Assembly (NCBI RefSeq): GCF_022267315.1
Contig: NZ_JAIKLE010000012.1
Coordinates: 1 to 64,000 of the forward strand
DNA from: Maribellus maritimus
Lineage (GTDB): Bacteria; Bacteroidota; Bacteroidia; Bacteroidales; Prolixibacteraceae
Length of the DNA: 64,000 nucleotides
Reading direction: 5' to 3'
The translations under genes were made by a program, and so were the position numbers. Position 1 is the first letter of the stretch, and the number at the start of each line of letters is the position of its first letter. Of the stretch, positions 18,589 through 28,063 are shown piece by piece. The notes below the pieces were generated by a model. The model was not told where the DNA came from and made no database searches. It worked only from the letters and a program-made list of their open reading frames with translations.

Positions 18589-20085
18589 ATGGGCATTATT
18601 CAGAAACAAACTATACGTGGCTCTATTTATTCATATTTGGGAGTTGGTATCGGATATTTGAATGTGGTTATCTTAATGCCCCAATTCTATTCTGCTGAAG
18701 AAATTGGCTTAACCCAAATTGTTTTATCTATTACGGCTATTTTTAGTCTGGTTGGCACACTTGGATTTAATGGCGTTTCAAACCGTTTATTTCCCTACTT
18801 CAGAGATGCCGCAAAAGGGCATAACGGATTTCCTTTTTTAATGACACTCGTTGGACTTCTTGGTTTTTTTATCGTTGTAGCTGCTTTTTTCATTTTAAAG
18901 CCTTATTTAATTAATAGTAACATTGAAAAATCTCCTCTTCTTATTGAGTATCTTTTTTTACTTATCCCTATTACTTTTTTCAGATTAGTTTTTATTTTAC
19001 TGGATGGCTACAATAAAATAATGCTTGATGCAATTACCGGAACCTTTTGGATGGATTTTGGTTATAAGGCACTGAATTTTATCTTTATCGTCCTTTATTC
19101 ACTTCATATTATAACCTTCCAGCAATATATGTTTGGCTTCACACTGGCTCTTTCTTTCCCGGCATTCCCCGTATTATTTAAATTAATTAAAAGAGGACAC
19201 TTCCAAATAAAACCACAATTAAGATTCATTGATAAACCCTTATTTAAGCAAATAATAACCATATCGCTCTATAATTTTCTGGGAGCATCCAGTGGAGTGA
19301 TTGTTACCAATATCGACCGAATTATGGTCAATGAATACCTGTCGTTGAGTTTAACCGGAATATTTAGTATTTGTGCTTTATTTGGCACTATTATCAAAAT
19401 ACCGTTTATTTCGCTTAACAAAATCTCTGTTTCATTTTTGGCCGAAGCATGGAAAAAAAACGACAGAAAAGAAATATCGAATATTTATTATAAAAGTACT
19501 ATTAATCAAATGGCATTTGCAACTCTGATACTTATTGGAATTGTTGGCAACTTAAATAATATTTTTCGAATCCTTCCAGAAGAATACCTTGCTGGTAAGC
19601 CAGTTGTAGTACTGTATTCATTTGCCTATTTATTACTTACTTCTACAGGTGCAGCTGGTTTTATTCTCGGCACCTCAGATAAATATAAGATACAAACATA
19701 TTTTATGTTTTTAACCATTTTTTTCACCATTGCATTTAATATGCTTTTTATTCCCCCTTTTGGGATGAAAGGTGCAGCGATAGCAACCGTTTTGACTTTT
19801 TTGTTGAGCGCATTATTTAGGGTTCTCTTTTTAAAAATAAACATGAAATTATTCCCTTACAATCGTAAACACTTATTGATTTTAGTTATTGGAGCTATCA
19901 GTATCATTCCTTCTTTTTTGCTTAAACCGTTCAACAATCTAATTGTAGATATTTTTATTCGTAGTACCATCATTGCTGGATTGTTCATAGGCTTTACTAT
20001 TATTTTAAATATTTCTGATGAAATCAATGGAATTATAAAACCGCTAATAAATCGTATTTTTAGAGTCAGAAATGAAAATAAATAA
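18589..20085 (+). CDS. Wzx-type polysaccharide flippase
   Basis: Polytopic inner-membrane protein of the MATE/MVF/polysaccharide-exporter superfamily, expected to flip the lipid-linked repeat unit. About 12-14 hydrophobic segments are visible across 498 residues. The start GIIQKQTIRGSIYSYLGVGI is characteristic of Wzx-like proteins in this phylum. A TTG two codons upstream (18583) is also open; the ATG at 18589 is preferred. It overlaps the heparinase-like gene by 14 bases. No polymerase (Wzy) is obvious in the locus. Confidence 0.85.
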   Translation: MGIIQKQTIRGSIYSYLGVGIGYLNVVILMPQFYSAEEIGLTQIVLSITAIFSLVGTLGFNGVSNRLFPYFRDAAKGHNGFPFLMTLVGLLGFFIVVAAFFILKPYLINSNIEKSPLLIEYLFLLIPITFFRLVFILLDGYNKIMLDAITGTFWMDFGYKALNFIFIVLYSLHIITFQQYMFGFTLALSFPAFPVLFKLIKRGHFQIKPQLRFIDKPLFKQIITISLYNFLGASSGVIVTNIDRIMVNEYLSLSLTGIFSICALFGTIIKIPFISLNKISVSFLAEAWKKNDRKEISNIYYKSTINQMAFATLILIGIVGNLNNIFRILPEEYLAGKPVVVLYSFAYLLLTSTGAAGFILGTSDKYKIQTYFMFLTIFFTIAFNMLFIPPFGMKGAAIATVLTFLLSALFRVLFLKINMKLFPYNRKHLLILVIGAISIIPSFLLKPFNNLIVDIFIRSTIIAGLFIGFTIILNISDEINGIIKPLINRIFRVRNENK

Positions 20086-22261
20086 AGAAATCCTTTTCTT
20101 CCTTTCTCATCAGCCAGTTACAAAACTGGTTCAATTTTTTATTTCTACTTTTCAGAAATCTTTAAAAAAAAGATTTCCTTTTCTTATCAAAAGAAAAAAT
20201 ATTGAGCTTCCGAAAAATATTAATATTTCCAACTCATATTTCAAGAATCTACCCATCGAATCATCCTACATCAACCCCAAGGTTGCTGTTTATCTTTTCG
20301 AAATGTACCATTCACATCGCTTTAATTTGCTAGGTAGTGGATGGGTGAAAAACAGTTATTCCAGCGAATCAATAGGAACAGAGGGCATTTGTTATTCGAT
20401 GAATATTGATATAGTGACATTCGATAAGGAAGGGGAGTGGCTAAAAACGATTATAGCCGAAAAAGACCTGAAGAATTCAAAAGATATATGGAAACTAATT
20501 TCTGATGAGGCATACATTCCTATCGACTGGCAGAAAGATTTTAAATGTAATTTTCGATGGAATCAGAAATTATCTTTTGATCTCCAACGAAAACTTACCA
20601 AGAAAGGTGCAGATATTAAAGTCCCCTGGGAATTAAGCCGTATGCAACATTTGCCGCAAATGGCTTGTTTTGCCATTGCTTTCCCTGAAATGAAAGATAA
20701 AATTGTCAAAGAGTTTCACCACCAGGTACTCGATTTTCTTTCTGCAAATCCTTACGGGATGGGCGCAAACTGGAGCTGTCCCATGGATGTTGGTATAAGG
20801 GCGGCTAACCTTCTTGTTTCATACGATTTGTTAAAAAAAACAGATACAAATAATATTTTAGATGGTCAGTTCAAATCAATATTAAGCCAAACAATTTATA
20901 AACATGGTCATTTTATCGTATCACACCTGGAATATAGCGAATTGGTTACCTCGAACCATTATCTTTCAGATATTTGCGGATTACTATTTATTGCCGCTTA
21001 CTTAAATAATAGTGAAGAGACGAATTGCTGGTTAGCATTTTCCATTCAAGAATTTTTGAAGGAAGTAAATAAGCAATTCTTTGACGATGGAAGTAATTTT
21101 GAATCATCAACTGCCTATCATCGATTGAGCGGAGAACTATTTACATACGGATTAGCATTAATCAGGGGATTAGATGATACAAAAAAAGAAGCATTACACC
21201 GGTACAACCACAAAATGTGGAAGTATAGACCCAAGCTGGAAAAACTGGAAAATCAACCTTGGAGCAACGGTTTCGATTTTCTTGAAATTTTTGATACAAA
21301 ACTTTTCAAAGCACTGAAATTTAGTATTTCAGTTACTAAACCAAATGGAAATATCATACAAATTGGGGACAACGACAGTGGTCGTTTTTTTCGATTTTCG
21401 CCAAATGGTAAATTTTTAAATACTACAGAAGCAGAAAAAAAATATAAAAATCTCAGCGGATATTTCTCATTAGTTAAAAAACTTGGAGAAAATGAGCAAA
21501 GTTTATTTTGGGATGAGAATTGCCTTAATCACCAAACCTTCCAAGCTGCAACCCTGGGATATTTTGCAGAAAAACCAGAATTCTTCCCACTAGAACATTT
21601 GATTGTCCAAACATTAAGCAAACACTTCCGTGCCAAAAAAATAGAAATTGAGAATCGCCTGGAAACTTTGAAAAATCCGCAAATTCCACATTTAAAATAT
21701 TCAGCAACCCGAACATTTGCCTACGGAATTTCACTTGATAAATCAAAAATCACACAACATTTTTATCCAAACTTTGGAGTCTATATTTTTAAAAGTACAA
21801 GAATTTTTGCAGGAATTTATGTGGGTGTAAATGTTGCATGTGGATTGGGAGGACATTCACATAACGATAAACTTTCCATCTTTTTAACAGTCAACGGGAA
21901 GGATATTTTAACCGACCCTGGAACCTTCCTTTATACTCCATTACCAGAAAAACGAAACCAATTTAGAAAAACAGCAGCTCATAATGTGCCAATCCATAAA
22001 AATAGTGAGCAAGAATCATTAGAAAATGGGCTTTTTCACCTGATAGGGCATCACAAAACATATATTTTGTCGTTCAGTGATACGTCTATCTCAGTGCTGT
22101 ACAAAAACAGAAAAATTATCCATACAAGAACTATTGAAATTGGAAATAAGCAAATTACAGTCACAGATAGGGCAAATACTCCCTTTGCCCAAAATTTTAA
22201 TAAAATATATCCATTCTCAAATGGATATGGTAAACTTTTGAACCAAAATTATTTACAATGA
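20072..22261 (+). CDS. Heparinase II/III-family polysaccharide lyase-like protein
   Basis: Alginate-lyase/heparinase II/III-type protein (729 aa), expected to cleave uronic-acid-containing glycan by beta-elimination. An alpha/alpha-toroid N-terminal half shows KVPWELSRMQHLPQMACFA near 187-205, NWSCPMDVGIRAANL near 234-248 and ELVTSNHYLSDICGL near 290-304. The C-terminal beta-sheet domain has ACGLGGHSHNDKLSIFL near 589-605 and DPGTFLYTP near 615. I see no signal peptide, unusual for a degradative lyase; it might act inside the cell or on the assembling polymer. It overlaps both neighbours (14 and 4 bases). AT-rich. Confidence 0.82.
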   Translation: MKINKEILFFLSHQPVTKLVQFFISTFQKSLKKRFPFLIKRKNIELPKNINISNSYFKNLPIESSYINPKVAVYLFEMYHSHRFNLLGSGWVKNSYSSESIGTEGICYSMNIDIVTFDKEGEWLKTIIAEKDLKNSKDIWKLISDEAYIPIDWQKDFKCNFRWNQKLSFDLQRKLTKKGADIKVPWELSRMQHLPQMACFAIAFPEMKDKIVKEFHHQVLDFLSANPYGMGANWSCPMDVGIRAANLLVSYDLLKKTDTNNILDGQFKSILSQTIYKHGHFIVSHLEYSELVTSNHYLSDICGLLFIAAYLNNSEETNCWLAFSIQEFLKEVNKQFFDDGSNFESSTAYHRLSGELFTYGLALIRGLDDTKKEALHRYNHKMWKYRPKLEKLENQPWSNGFDFLEIFDTKLFKALKFSISVTKPNGNIIQIGDNDSGRFFRFSPNGKFLNTTEAEKKYKNLSGYFSLVKKLGENEQSLFWDENCLNHQTFQAATLGYFAEKPEFFPLEHLIVQTLSKHFRAKKIEIENRLETLKNPQIPHLKYSATRTFAYGISLDKSKITQHFYPNFGVYIFKSTRIFAGIYVGVNVACGLGGHSHNDKLSIFLTVNGKDILTDPGTFLYTPLPEKRNQFRKTAAHNVPIHKNSEQESLENGLFHLIGHHKTYILSFSDTSISVLYKNRKIIHTRTIEIGNKQITVTDRANTPFAQNFNKIYPFSNGYGKLLNQNYLQ

Positions 22262-23481
22262 AAATTTTATATTTAAGAACTATATATTTTTTTGGCCCTG
22301 CAGGTGGAATGGTAGGACATACGGCTGGTGTTATAAATAGTTTATATAAAAAAGCTAAACTACATGTTATTAGCAACGCTCAACTTCCGGGCGTACATAT
22401 TAAAACCGAAGTTATTAAACCAGTACGATACAAATTTCTATTTAAATTTATTAATGAGTTTTTATACAATCTCAAAATAATTAAAAAATTGAAGGGCCGG
22501 GTTAATGAATTCAATTATATTTATCACAGGCACTCTGAAGCTTCTTTCTCAGGGGCATGGCTCGCCCAAAAATATAAAATACCATTAATTCTGGAATTCA
22601 ATTCTTCTGAAGTTTGGAAAATAAAAAACTGGAAAGGACAGAGTAAACAGAATACCTCTGTTAAAAAGACGTTAACTAATTTTCTTAAAAAATACATTTT
22701 ACTACCTGCTGTAGCCCGGATAGAACAATACAATTTAAATCAGGCAAGTTACATAGTTGTTGTCTCAGTGGCCCTAAAAGAAAATCTAATAAAATTAGGT
22801 ATCCCTACAGAAAAAATAATCTTTTATCCTAACGGTATCGATCTTGAAAAGTTTAATCCTCAGATTTCGGGAAATGCCATTCGTAAACATCATAAGCTAG
22901 AGCAGAAGACTATCGTTGCAGGTTTTATAGGAACTTTTGGAGAATGGCACGGTGCAATTGAACTAGCGAAGGCAATTATCCTGTTTTTTAATCATCCTCA
23001 TAAAGAAAAGGTGAAATTTTTACTCATCGGTTCCGGAAAACTATTTGATAAGGTTTTTCAAATGATAAAAGATTCGGGCAACCTCGAAAATGTTATTTTT
23101 ACTGGAGTTATTCCGCAAAATAAAGCCCCGGAATACCTCGCGGCATGTGATATTTTGTTGTCACCTCATATTCCAAATTCTGATGGAACTTCCTTTTTTG
23201 GAAGTCCTACAAAATTATTTGAATATATGGCTATGGGAAAAGCTATCGTTGCAAGCGACCTTGACCAAATTGGACAAATTTTAGAACACGAAGTAGATGC
23301 TTTGTTAATACAACCGGGAGATCCAACAAAAATAGTAGATTCAATTAACCTGCTAATAAGAAAAAATGAGCTGAGGAGAAAACTGGGAAACAATGCCTTT
23401 GAAAAAGTAAAATTAAATTATACCTGGGACTCACATACTCAGAAAATATTTGACAGTATTAATTTTAGTGAAAAGTGTTAG
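22258..23481 (+). CDS. GT4-type glycosyltransferase
   Basis: GT-B glycosyltransferase (407 aa). The N-terminus FFGPAGGMVGHTAGVINSLY is the acceptor-side glycine-rich loop. The donor domain has IGTFGEWHGAIELAKAI near 224 and the two-glutamate motif region FFGSPTKLFEYMAMGKAIV near 317-335. Its ATG overlaps the stop of the heparinase-like gene by 4 bases. It closes the AT-rich block; the following gene is 78 bases away and less AT-rich. Confidence 0.85.
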   Translation: MKILYLRTIYFFGPAGGMVGHTAGVINSLYKKAKLHVISNAQLPGVHIKTEVIKPVRYKFLFKFINEFLYNLKIIKKLKGRVNEFNYIYHRHSEASFSGAWLAQKYKIPLILEFNSSEVWKIKNWKGQSKQNTSVKKTLTNFLKKYILLPAVARIEQYNLNQASYIVVVSVALKENLIKLGIPTEKIIFYPNGIDLEKFNPQISGNAIRKHHKLEQKTIVAGFIGTFGEWHGAIELAKAIILFFNHPHKEKVKFLLIGSGKLFDKVFQMIKDSGNLENVIFTGVIPQNKAPEYLAACDILLSPHIPNSDGTSFFGSPTKLFEYMAMGKAIVASDLDQIGQILEHEVDALLIQPGDPTKIVDSINLLIRKNELRRKLGNNAFEKVKLNYTWDSHTQKIFDSINFSEKC

Positions 23482-23559
23482 TCTCCTTAAAAATATTTCC
23501 GATATAAAAACGAATAACTTACTTTTAACCACAAATAGATTTCTTAAAGAACTAAAAGC

Positions 23560-26019
23560 ATGATCAAGTCAACTTTAACAAAATCAACACCGATTATTAT
23601 TGCATTACTAGTATTTGTTTTGCTGTCAATTATATATTTTTATCCGGCCCTTGAAGGAAAGAAAATAGTTGGGCATGACAATTTAGCTTCAATTGCAATG
23701 TCTAACGAAATAATAACTTTTCAAAAAGAAACTGATACAAATCCTCTATGGACCAACAGTATGTTTGGAGGAATGCCGGGTTACCAAATTAATTTCGGAC
23801 AAAAAAACGTCATCCTTAAATCAATAGACCAAGTAGTGAAGTTTCTAGGGCGACCTTTTAGCTTTATCTTTTTATATCTTTTTTGTTTTTATATCTTGTT
23901 GATCTCATTGAGAATAAATCGGTGGTTAGCTATTGTTGGAGCCATTGCTTTTGCTTTTTCAACATATCTTATCATAATTCTTTCAGCAGGCCATACTTCA
24001 AAGGCTATTGCAATTGGATACCTCCCGGGAATAGTTGCAGGCATCGTTGTTGCTTTTAATAAAAAAAGATTTTGGGGTGCGCTATTATTATCTATTTTTT
24101 TAGCACTGGAAATAAAAGCCAATCATTTTCAGATTACTTACTATGGTTTTATACTTATTGCCATTTATTTGACTGTTATGTTTATTGACTCACTGATAAA
24201 AAAAAGACTGTCTCAATATCTAAAAACAATATTAACATTCATCCCCGCTGTCCTTATTGCTATTGGCCTAAACCTCACGATACTTCTGACTACCTGGGAA
24301 TACTCCCACGAAACTATACGCGGCCCCTCTGAATTAACACACCAGGAAGAGAACCAAACTTCCGGTCTAGACAAAGATTATGTTGTTCAATGGAGCTACG
24401 GAATTGATGAAACACTTACTTTATTGATTCCAAATTTTAAAGGTGGAGCAAGTCAGATAAACCCGGGGATTGATTCCGAAAGCTACCAAACCATGAGAAG
24501 ACAGGGAGTACAGAACCTTCGGCAAAATATACGGGCAGTAAGTACCTATCACGGCGATCAGCCAAGTACAGCCGGGCCTGTTTATGTTGGTGCAATTGTA
24601 GTTTTGCTTTTTATTCTTGGCCTTTTTGTTGTACAGGGACCAATGAAATGGTGGCTTCTTTTAAGCACTGTTTTCACAATTATTCTTTCCTGGGGAGGAA
24701 ATATTATGTGGTTGACCAGCTTTCTTCTTGATTATCTTCCGCTATATAATAAATTCAGAGCTCCCACAATTATATTGAGCATTACTGAACTGGCTATGCC
24801 TCTGCTTGGCTTTATAGCGCTTAACAACATATTAACCGGAAAAGTTGATAAAAAAATCTGGTTAAACGGACTTAAATGGTCAGTCATAATTACAGGTGGT
24901 ATTTCTCTTCTATTTGTAATTTTACCCGGCATTGCAGGTAATTTTTCAAATGCCACAGATGCTATAAGATATCCGGATTGGTTAATTGACAGTGTTATTG
25001 CAGACCGCAAAGCCATGCTCCGAAGCGATGCTTTCCGTTCTTTCCTCTTTGTTATATTGGGAGTGGGAGCATTGTATGTATGGAATTTACAAAAAATCAA
25101 AACAAATTTGTTTGTTGGAATTCTGGGAGTTCTGATACTTATCGACCTTTGGGGCGTTGATAAACGCTACCTTAACAATGATAACTTTGAGTCGAAAAAA
25201 GAAGTTGAGAATCCCTTTCCAATGATGCCGGTCGACAAGGAGATTTTAAAAGATACCAACCTGAGCTACCGTGTTTTACCCCTGCAAAATCCTTTTCAAG
25301 ATGCAAGAACCTCATATTACCATAAAAACGTAGGTGGGTATCATGCTGCTAAACTCAGGCGTTATCAGGAATTGATCGACTTTCACCTAATGCCGGAAAT
25401 TCAGGAAATGGTAAAAAAATTACAGGCAGGTGATAATATGGAATCCGTTTTTAGCGACCTCCCTGCAATAAATATGCTCAATACCCGATACATTATATAT
25501 GATCTGAATCAGGCACCAATTCAAAACCCCAATGCCTTGGGTAATGCCTGGTTTGTATCTGATTATAAAATGGTTAAAAATGCAGATGATGAAATAGATG
25601 CGATGAATGATTTTATTCCCTCTGAAACAGCAATTGTTGACCAACGATTTGAAGAATTTTTAAATAATAAAGAGTTTAAAAAAGACGAAAATGGTTCCAT
25701 AACATTAACCGAATATCAACCAAATTACTTAAAATATTCTGCGCGTACAGCCACTGAACAACTAGCTGTCTTTTCTGAAATATATTATGCAAATGGATGG
25801 GACGCTTATGTTGATGGCAATAAAGTTCCGCACTTTAGAGTTAATTATGTTTTAAGGGCTATGGTTTTGCCCGAAGGCGAACATACAGTTGAATTTAAAT
25901 TTGAACCAAAATCATATTACATTGGCAATAAGATCTCTCTTGCAAGTTCCTTTGTTCTGATTTTTGCTGTTATTGCTTATGGCTTTGTTGAATTTAGAAG
26001 GAAAAAGAAAAAAAATTGA
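23560..26019 (+). CDS. YfhO-family polytopic membrane protein
   Basis: Large inner-membrane protein (819 aa) of the YfhO family, related to GT-C glycosyltransferases that use lipid-linked sugars. An N-terminal membrane helix is followed by a periplasmic stretch with the family's GHDNLASIAMSNEI and NSMFGGMPGYQINF. Ten or more helices follow to about residue 545, then a soluble domain with TRYIIYDLNQAPIQNPNALG. A last helix near the C-terminus ends in a basic tail. In other phyla YfhO proteins decorate envelope polymers; position after the last GT4 suggests a similar role here. The stop overlaps the next ATG by one base (TGATG). Confidence 0.83.
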   Translation: MIKSTLTKSTPIIIALLVFVLLSIIYFYPALEGKKIVGHDNLASIAMSNEIITFQKETDTNPLWTNSMFGGMPGYQINFGQKNVILKSIDQVVKFLGRPFSFIFLYLFCFYILLISLRINRWLAIVGAIAFAFSTYLIIILSAGHTSKAIAIGYLPGIVAGIVVAFNKKRFWGALLLSIFLALEIKANHFQITYYGFILIAIYLTVMFIDSLIKKRLSQYLKTILTFIPAVLIAIGLNLTILLTTWEYSHETIRGPSELTHQEENQTSGLDKDYVVQWSYGIDETLTLLIPNFKGGASQINPGIDSESYQTMRRQGVQNLRQNIRAVSTYHGDQPSTAGPVYVGAIVVLLFILGLFVVQGPMKWWLLLSTVFTIILSWGGNIMWLTSFLLDYLPLYNKFRAPTIILSITELAMPLLGFIALNNILTGKVDKKIWLNGLKWSVIITGGISLLFVILPGIAGNFSNATDAIRYPDWLIDSVIADRKAMLRSDAFRSFLFVILGVGALYVWNLQKIKTNLFVGILGVLILIDLWGVDKRYLNNDNFESKKEVENPFPMMPVDKEILKDTNLSYRVLPLQNPFQDARTSYYHKNVGGYHAAKLRRYQELIDFHLMPEIQEMVKKLQAGDNMESVFSDLPAINMLNTRYIIYDLNQAPIQNPNALGNAWFVSDYKMVKNADDEIDAMNDFIPSETAIVDQRFEEFLNNKEFKKDENGSITLTEYQPNYLKYSARTATEQLAVFSEIYYANGWDAYVDGNKVPHFRVNYVLRAMVLPEGEHTVEFKFEPKSYYIGNKISLASSFVLIFAVIAYGFVEFRRKKKKN

Positions 26020-26534
26020 TGCATCTGCGGCTTTCATGTGATTTTTTTCAGCACGATGTTATACATATTGCTCCTAACTTGCTGGGAAAAACTCTCATTC
26101 GAAAACTTGATAACAAAACAATCCACCGTTACAAAATTACCGAGGTAGAAGCTTATCGCGGAACCCAAGACTTAGCTTGCCACGCGAGTAAAGGAAGAAC
26201 GCCCCGAACAGAAATTATGTTTCATGAGGGAGGCGTAATTTATGTTTATCTCATTTATGGAATGTACTGGATGCTAAATATTGTAGCGGGTTCTGAAAAT
26301 GATGCGTCTGCAATTCTCATTCGTGGATTAGAAGGAATTTCCGGTCCGGGAAGAGTTGGGAAAGCGCTTCAACTGGACAAGACATTTTACGGTGAAGACC
26401 TCTCAACATCAAACCGGATATGGATTGAAGATTCCAACGAAAAAGTGACTATTCATACATCTCCCCGGATTGGAATTCAATATGCGGGAGAGCCATGGAT
26501 AAGCAAACCGTGGAGATACTTTATCGATGATTAG
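26019..26534 (+). CDS. 3-methyladenine DNA glycosylase (AAG/MPG family)
   Basis: Excises alkylated purines, and in the family also hypoxanthine and ethenoadenine, by base flipping. ITEVEAYRG near 41-49 contains the catalytic glutamate. CHASKGRTPRTEIMFHEGG, VYLIYGMYWMLNIVAG and ILIRGLEGISGPGRVGKALQ are family signatures. 171 aa is slightly short but complete. The ATG at 26019 shares one base with the YfhO stop, so translation may be coupled. Its stop codon overlaps the opposing stop of the transporter gene by two bases. It is functionally unrelated to the polysaccharide genes. Confidence 0.92.
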   Translation: MHLRLSCDFFQHDVIHIAPNLLGKTLIRKLDNKTIHRYKITEVEAYRGTQDLACHASKGRTPRTEIMFHEGGVIYVYLIYGMYWMLNIVAGSENDASAILIRGLEGISGPGRVGKALQLDKTFYGEDLSTSNRIWIEDSNEKVTIHTSPRIGIQYAGEPWISKPWRYFIDD

Positions 26535-27973
26535 TTTTTCCCGATTACAAACCTATCATACAACCAAAGGAAAACAACAGCGCCAACTGCTACCCCGGCG
26601 TATATCATCCAAATATTTGCGGGATGATAATTGTTCCATAAAAAGTTGGTGAGCTCTGTTCCCTGCAGACCAAGCTTTTCTGACGCCATTTCGACATAAT
26701 CATTTTTTGTCACTTCTTCTGAGATCTCCGGCAAAGAAATTCCCCTGCTGGTTACTTCCTGTTGCAACAAATAGATTTTATCAGCAATTTTTTCATAAAC
26801 ACCACCTGAAAGCCAGCCCGCTAACTGATGTCCGGCAGCAATCGGGAGAAACGAGGTTCCCATATAAAGTGCCTTTTTATCTGGTGGTGCAATTCTTCCC
26901 ACATATTCGGTAAATTTTGGAGAACTAGCCATTTCCCCGAGAGCAAAAATCAAAACACCTAGTAAAATGAGCCAGCCACTTTGATTTGAAAACATTAATC
27001 CAAGGCCACCGGCTAAAACCAGTATTCCTCCCATCATTGCTGCCAACGGGCGAAAGCGCATTACAAAAGCCGAAACCATCAACTGAAAAATAATAATGTA
27101 AAAAGAATCCATACTTGACATTGTTACCGCTGTAATTGTACCCTCACTTGTCCCAATCGATTCTGCCAACCACGGCCAAAACGAGTGAATACCATTATAA
27201 ACAACAGATGTATCAACCCACTGATCGATAAAAACAGGAAACGAATAATACAACTGATTAAAGGCAGTCCAAAACAAAATCATTATTATCAGAAACATTA
27301 CATATTTCCAATTTTTAAGCGTAGTAAAAATATTTACAAATGCCTGTAAAATATTGTCAAGTAATGATGAGTCACCTTCTTTAATAACCGGTTCACGAAA
27401 GAAAAACAGAGTAATGATATAGTTTACCCCAATTGCCATAATTGACATATAAAATACATAGTCCCATGTTTTTTGCATTAAAATACCGGCAATAAACGGC
27501 CCGATAAATCCTCCTATGTTTATCATCATATAAAAAATGCCAAACCCGATTGATGATGTTTCATCAGTTGTAGTGCGGGCAACCATGGCCGAAATAATGG
27601 GTTTAAAAAAAGCGCCCCCCACGCAAGTCCATACAAATGCAAAAAACATCCAGCCGAAGGTATCAAAACTCTTAATCATGTAAAATCCTGAAACATAAAG
27701 TGTAAATGAAAGAAACAGAATTTTCTTATACCCAACTTTGTCGGCAATGGCTCCCGTAATTACAGGCAAAAAATACAACAACATAGAACCGGTTCCCATG
27801 ATCACTCCTTTTTGTGCCTGCGTCAACCCTAAGGCACCTGTATCTTTTGAGTTTACCAAATAAAGCGCAAAAGCGAGGTAAAATCCGTACCAGGCCCAGC
27901 GTTCAAAAAGTTCAATGGTATTAGAAGCCCAAAAAGTTGTATTGTACTTTTTCATTAAAGAGATAAAACCCAT
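26531..27973 (-). CDS. POT/MFS-type transporter
   Basis: Twelve-helix inner-membrane transporter (480 aa) of the major facilitator superfamily. The N-terminal FERWAWYGFYLAFALYL resembles the ERxxYYG signature of proton-coupled oligopeptide transporters. The loop ADKVGYKK matches the MFS helix 2-3 motif, and FKPIISAMVARTT is also POT-like. A peptide substrate is possible but not proven. A long loop between the last helices holds charged residues. It is convergent with the glycosylase gene with overlapping stops. No promoter is recognised upstream. Confidence 0.8.
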   Translation of the reverse strand: MGFISLMKKYNTTFWASNTIELFERWAWYGFYLAFALYLVNSKDTGALGLTQAQKGVIMGTGSMLLYFLPVITGAIADKVGYKKILFLSFTLYVSGFYMIKSFDTFGWMFFAFVWTCVGGAFFKPIISAMVARTTTDETSSIGFGIFYMMINIGGFIGPFIAGILMQKTWDYVFYMSIMAIGVNYIITLFFFREPVIKEGDSSLLDNILQAFVNIFTTLKNWKYVMFLIIMILFWTAFNQLYYSFPVFIDQWVDTSVVYNGIHSFWPWLAESIGTSEGTITAVTMSSMDSFYIIIFQLMVSAFVMRFRPLAAMMGGILVLAGGLGLMFSNQSGWLILLGVLIFALGEMASSPKFTEYVGRIAPPDKKALYMGTSFLPIAAGHQLAGWLSGGVYEKIADKIYLLQQEVTSRGISLPEISEEVTKNDYVEMASEKLGLQGTELTNFLWNNYHPANIWMIYAGVAVGAVVFLWLYDRFVIGKN

Positions 27974-28063
27974 ATTCTCAATTTTTTTGATGAAGGCGGA
28001 AAGGTAATAAATATGACAGAAAGGAAACTGTAAAAAATCAGGTCAGCACACTTTTTTTAATTT

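Noticed and set aside
3900-26019. A complete Wzx/Wzy export system
   Set aside because: A flippase is present, but I see no priming glycosyltransferase, Wzy polymerase, chain-length regulator or outer-membrane exporter, so the rest must lie elsewhere.
26531-26534. Overlapping stop codons of the glycosylase and transporter genes as a special signal
   Set aside because: Overlap of convergent stops (TTAG) is common in compact genomes and needs no special explanation.
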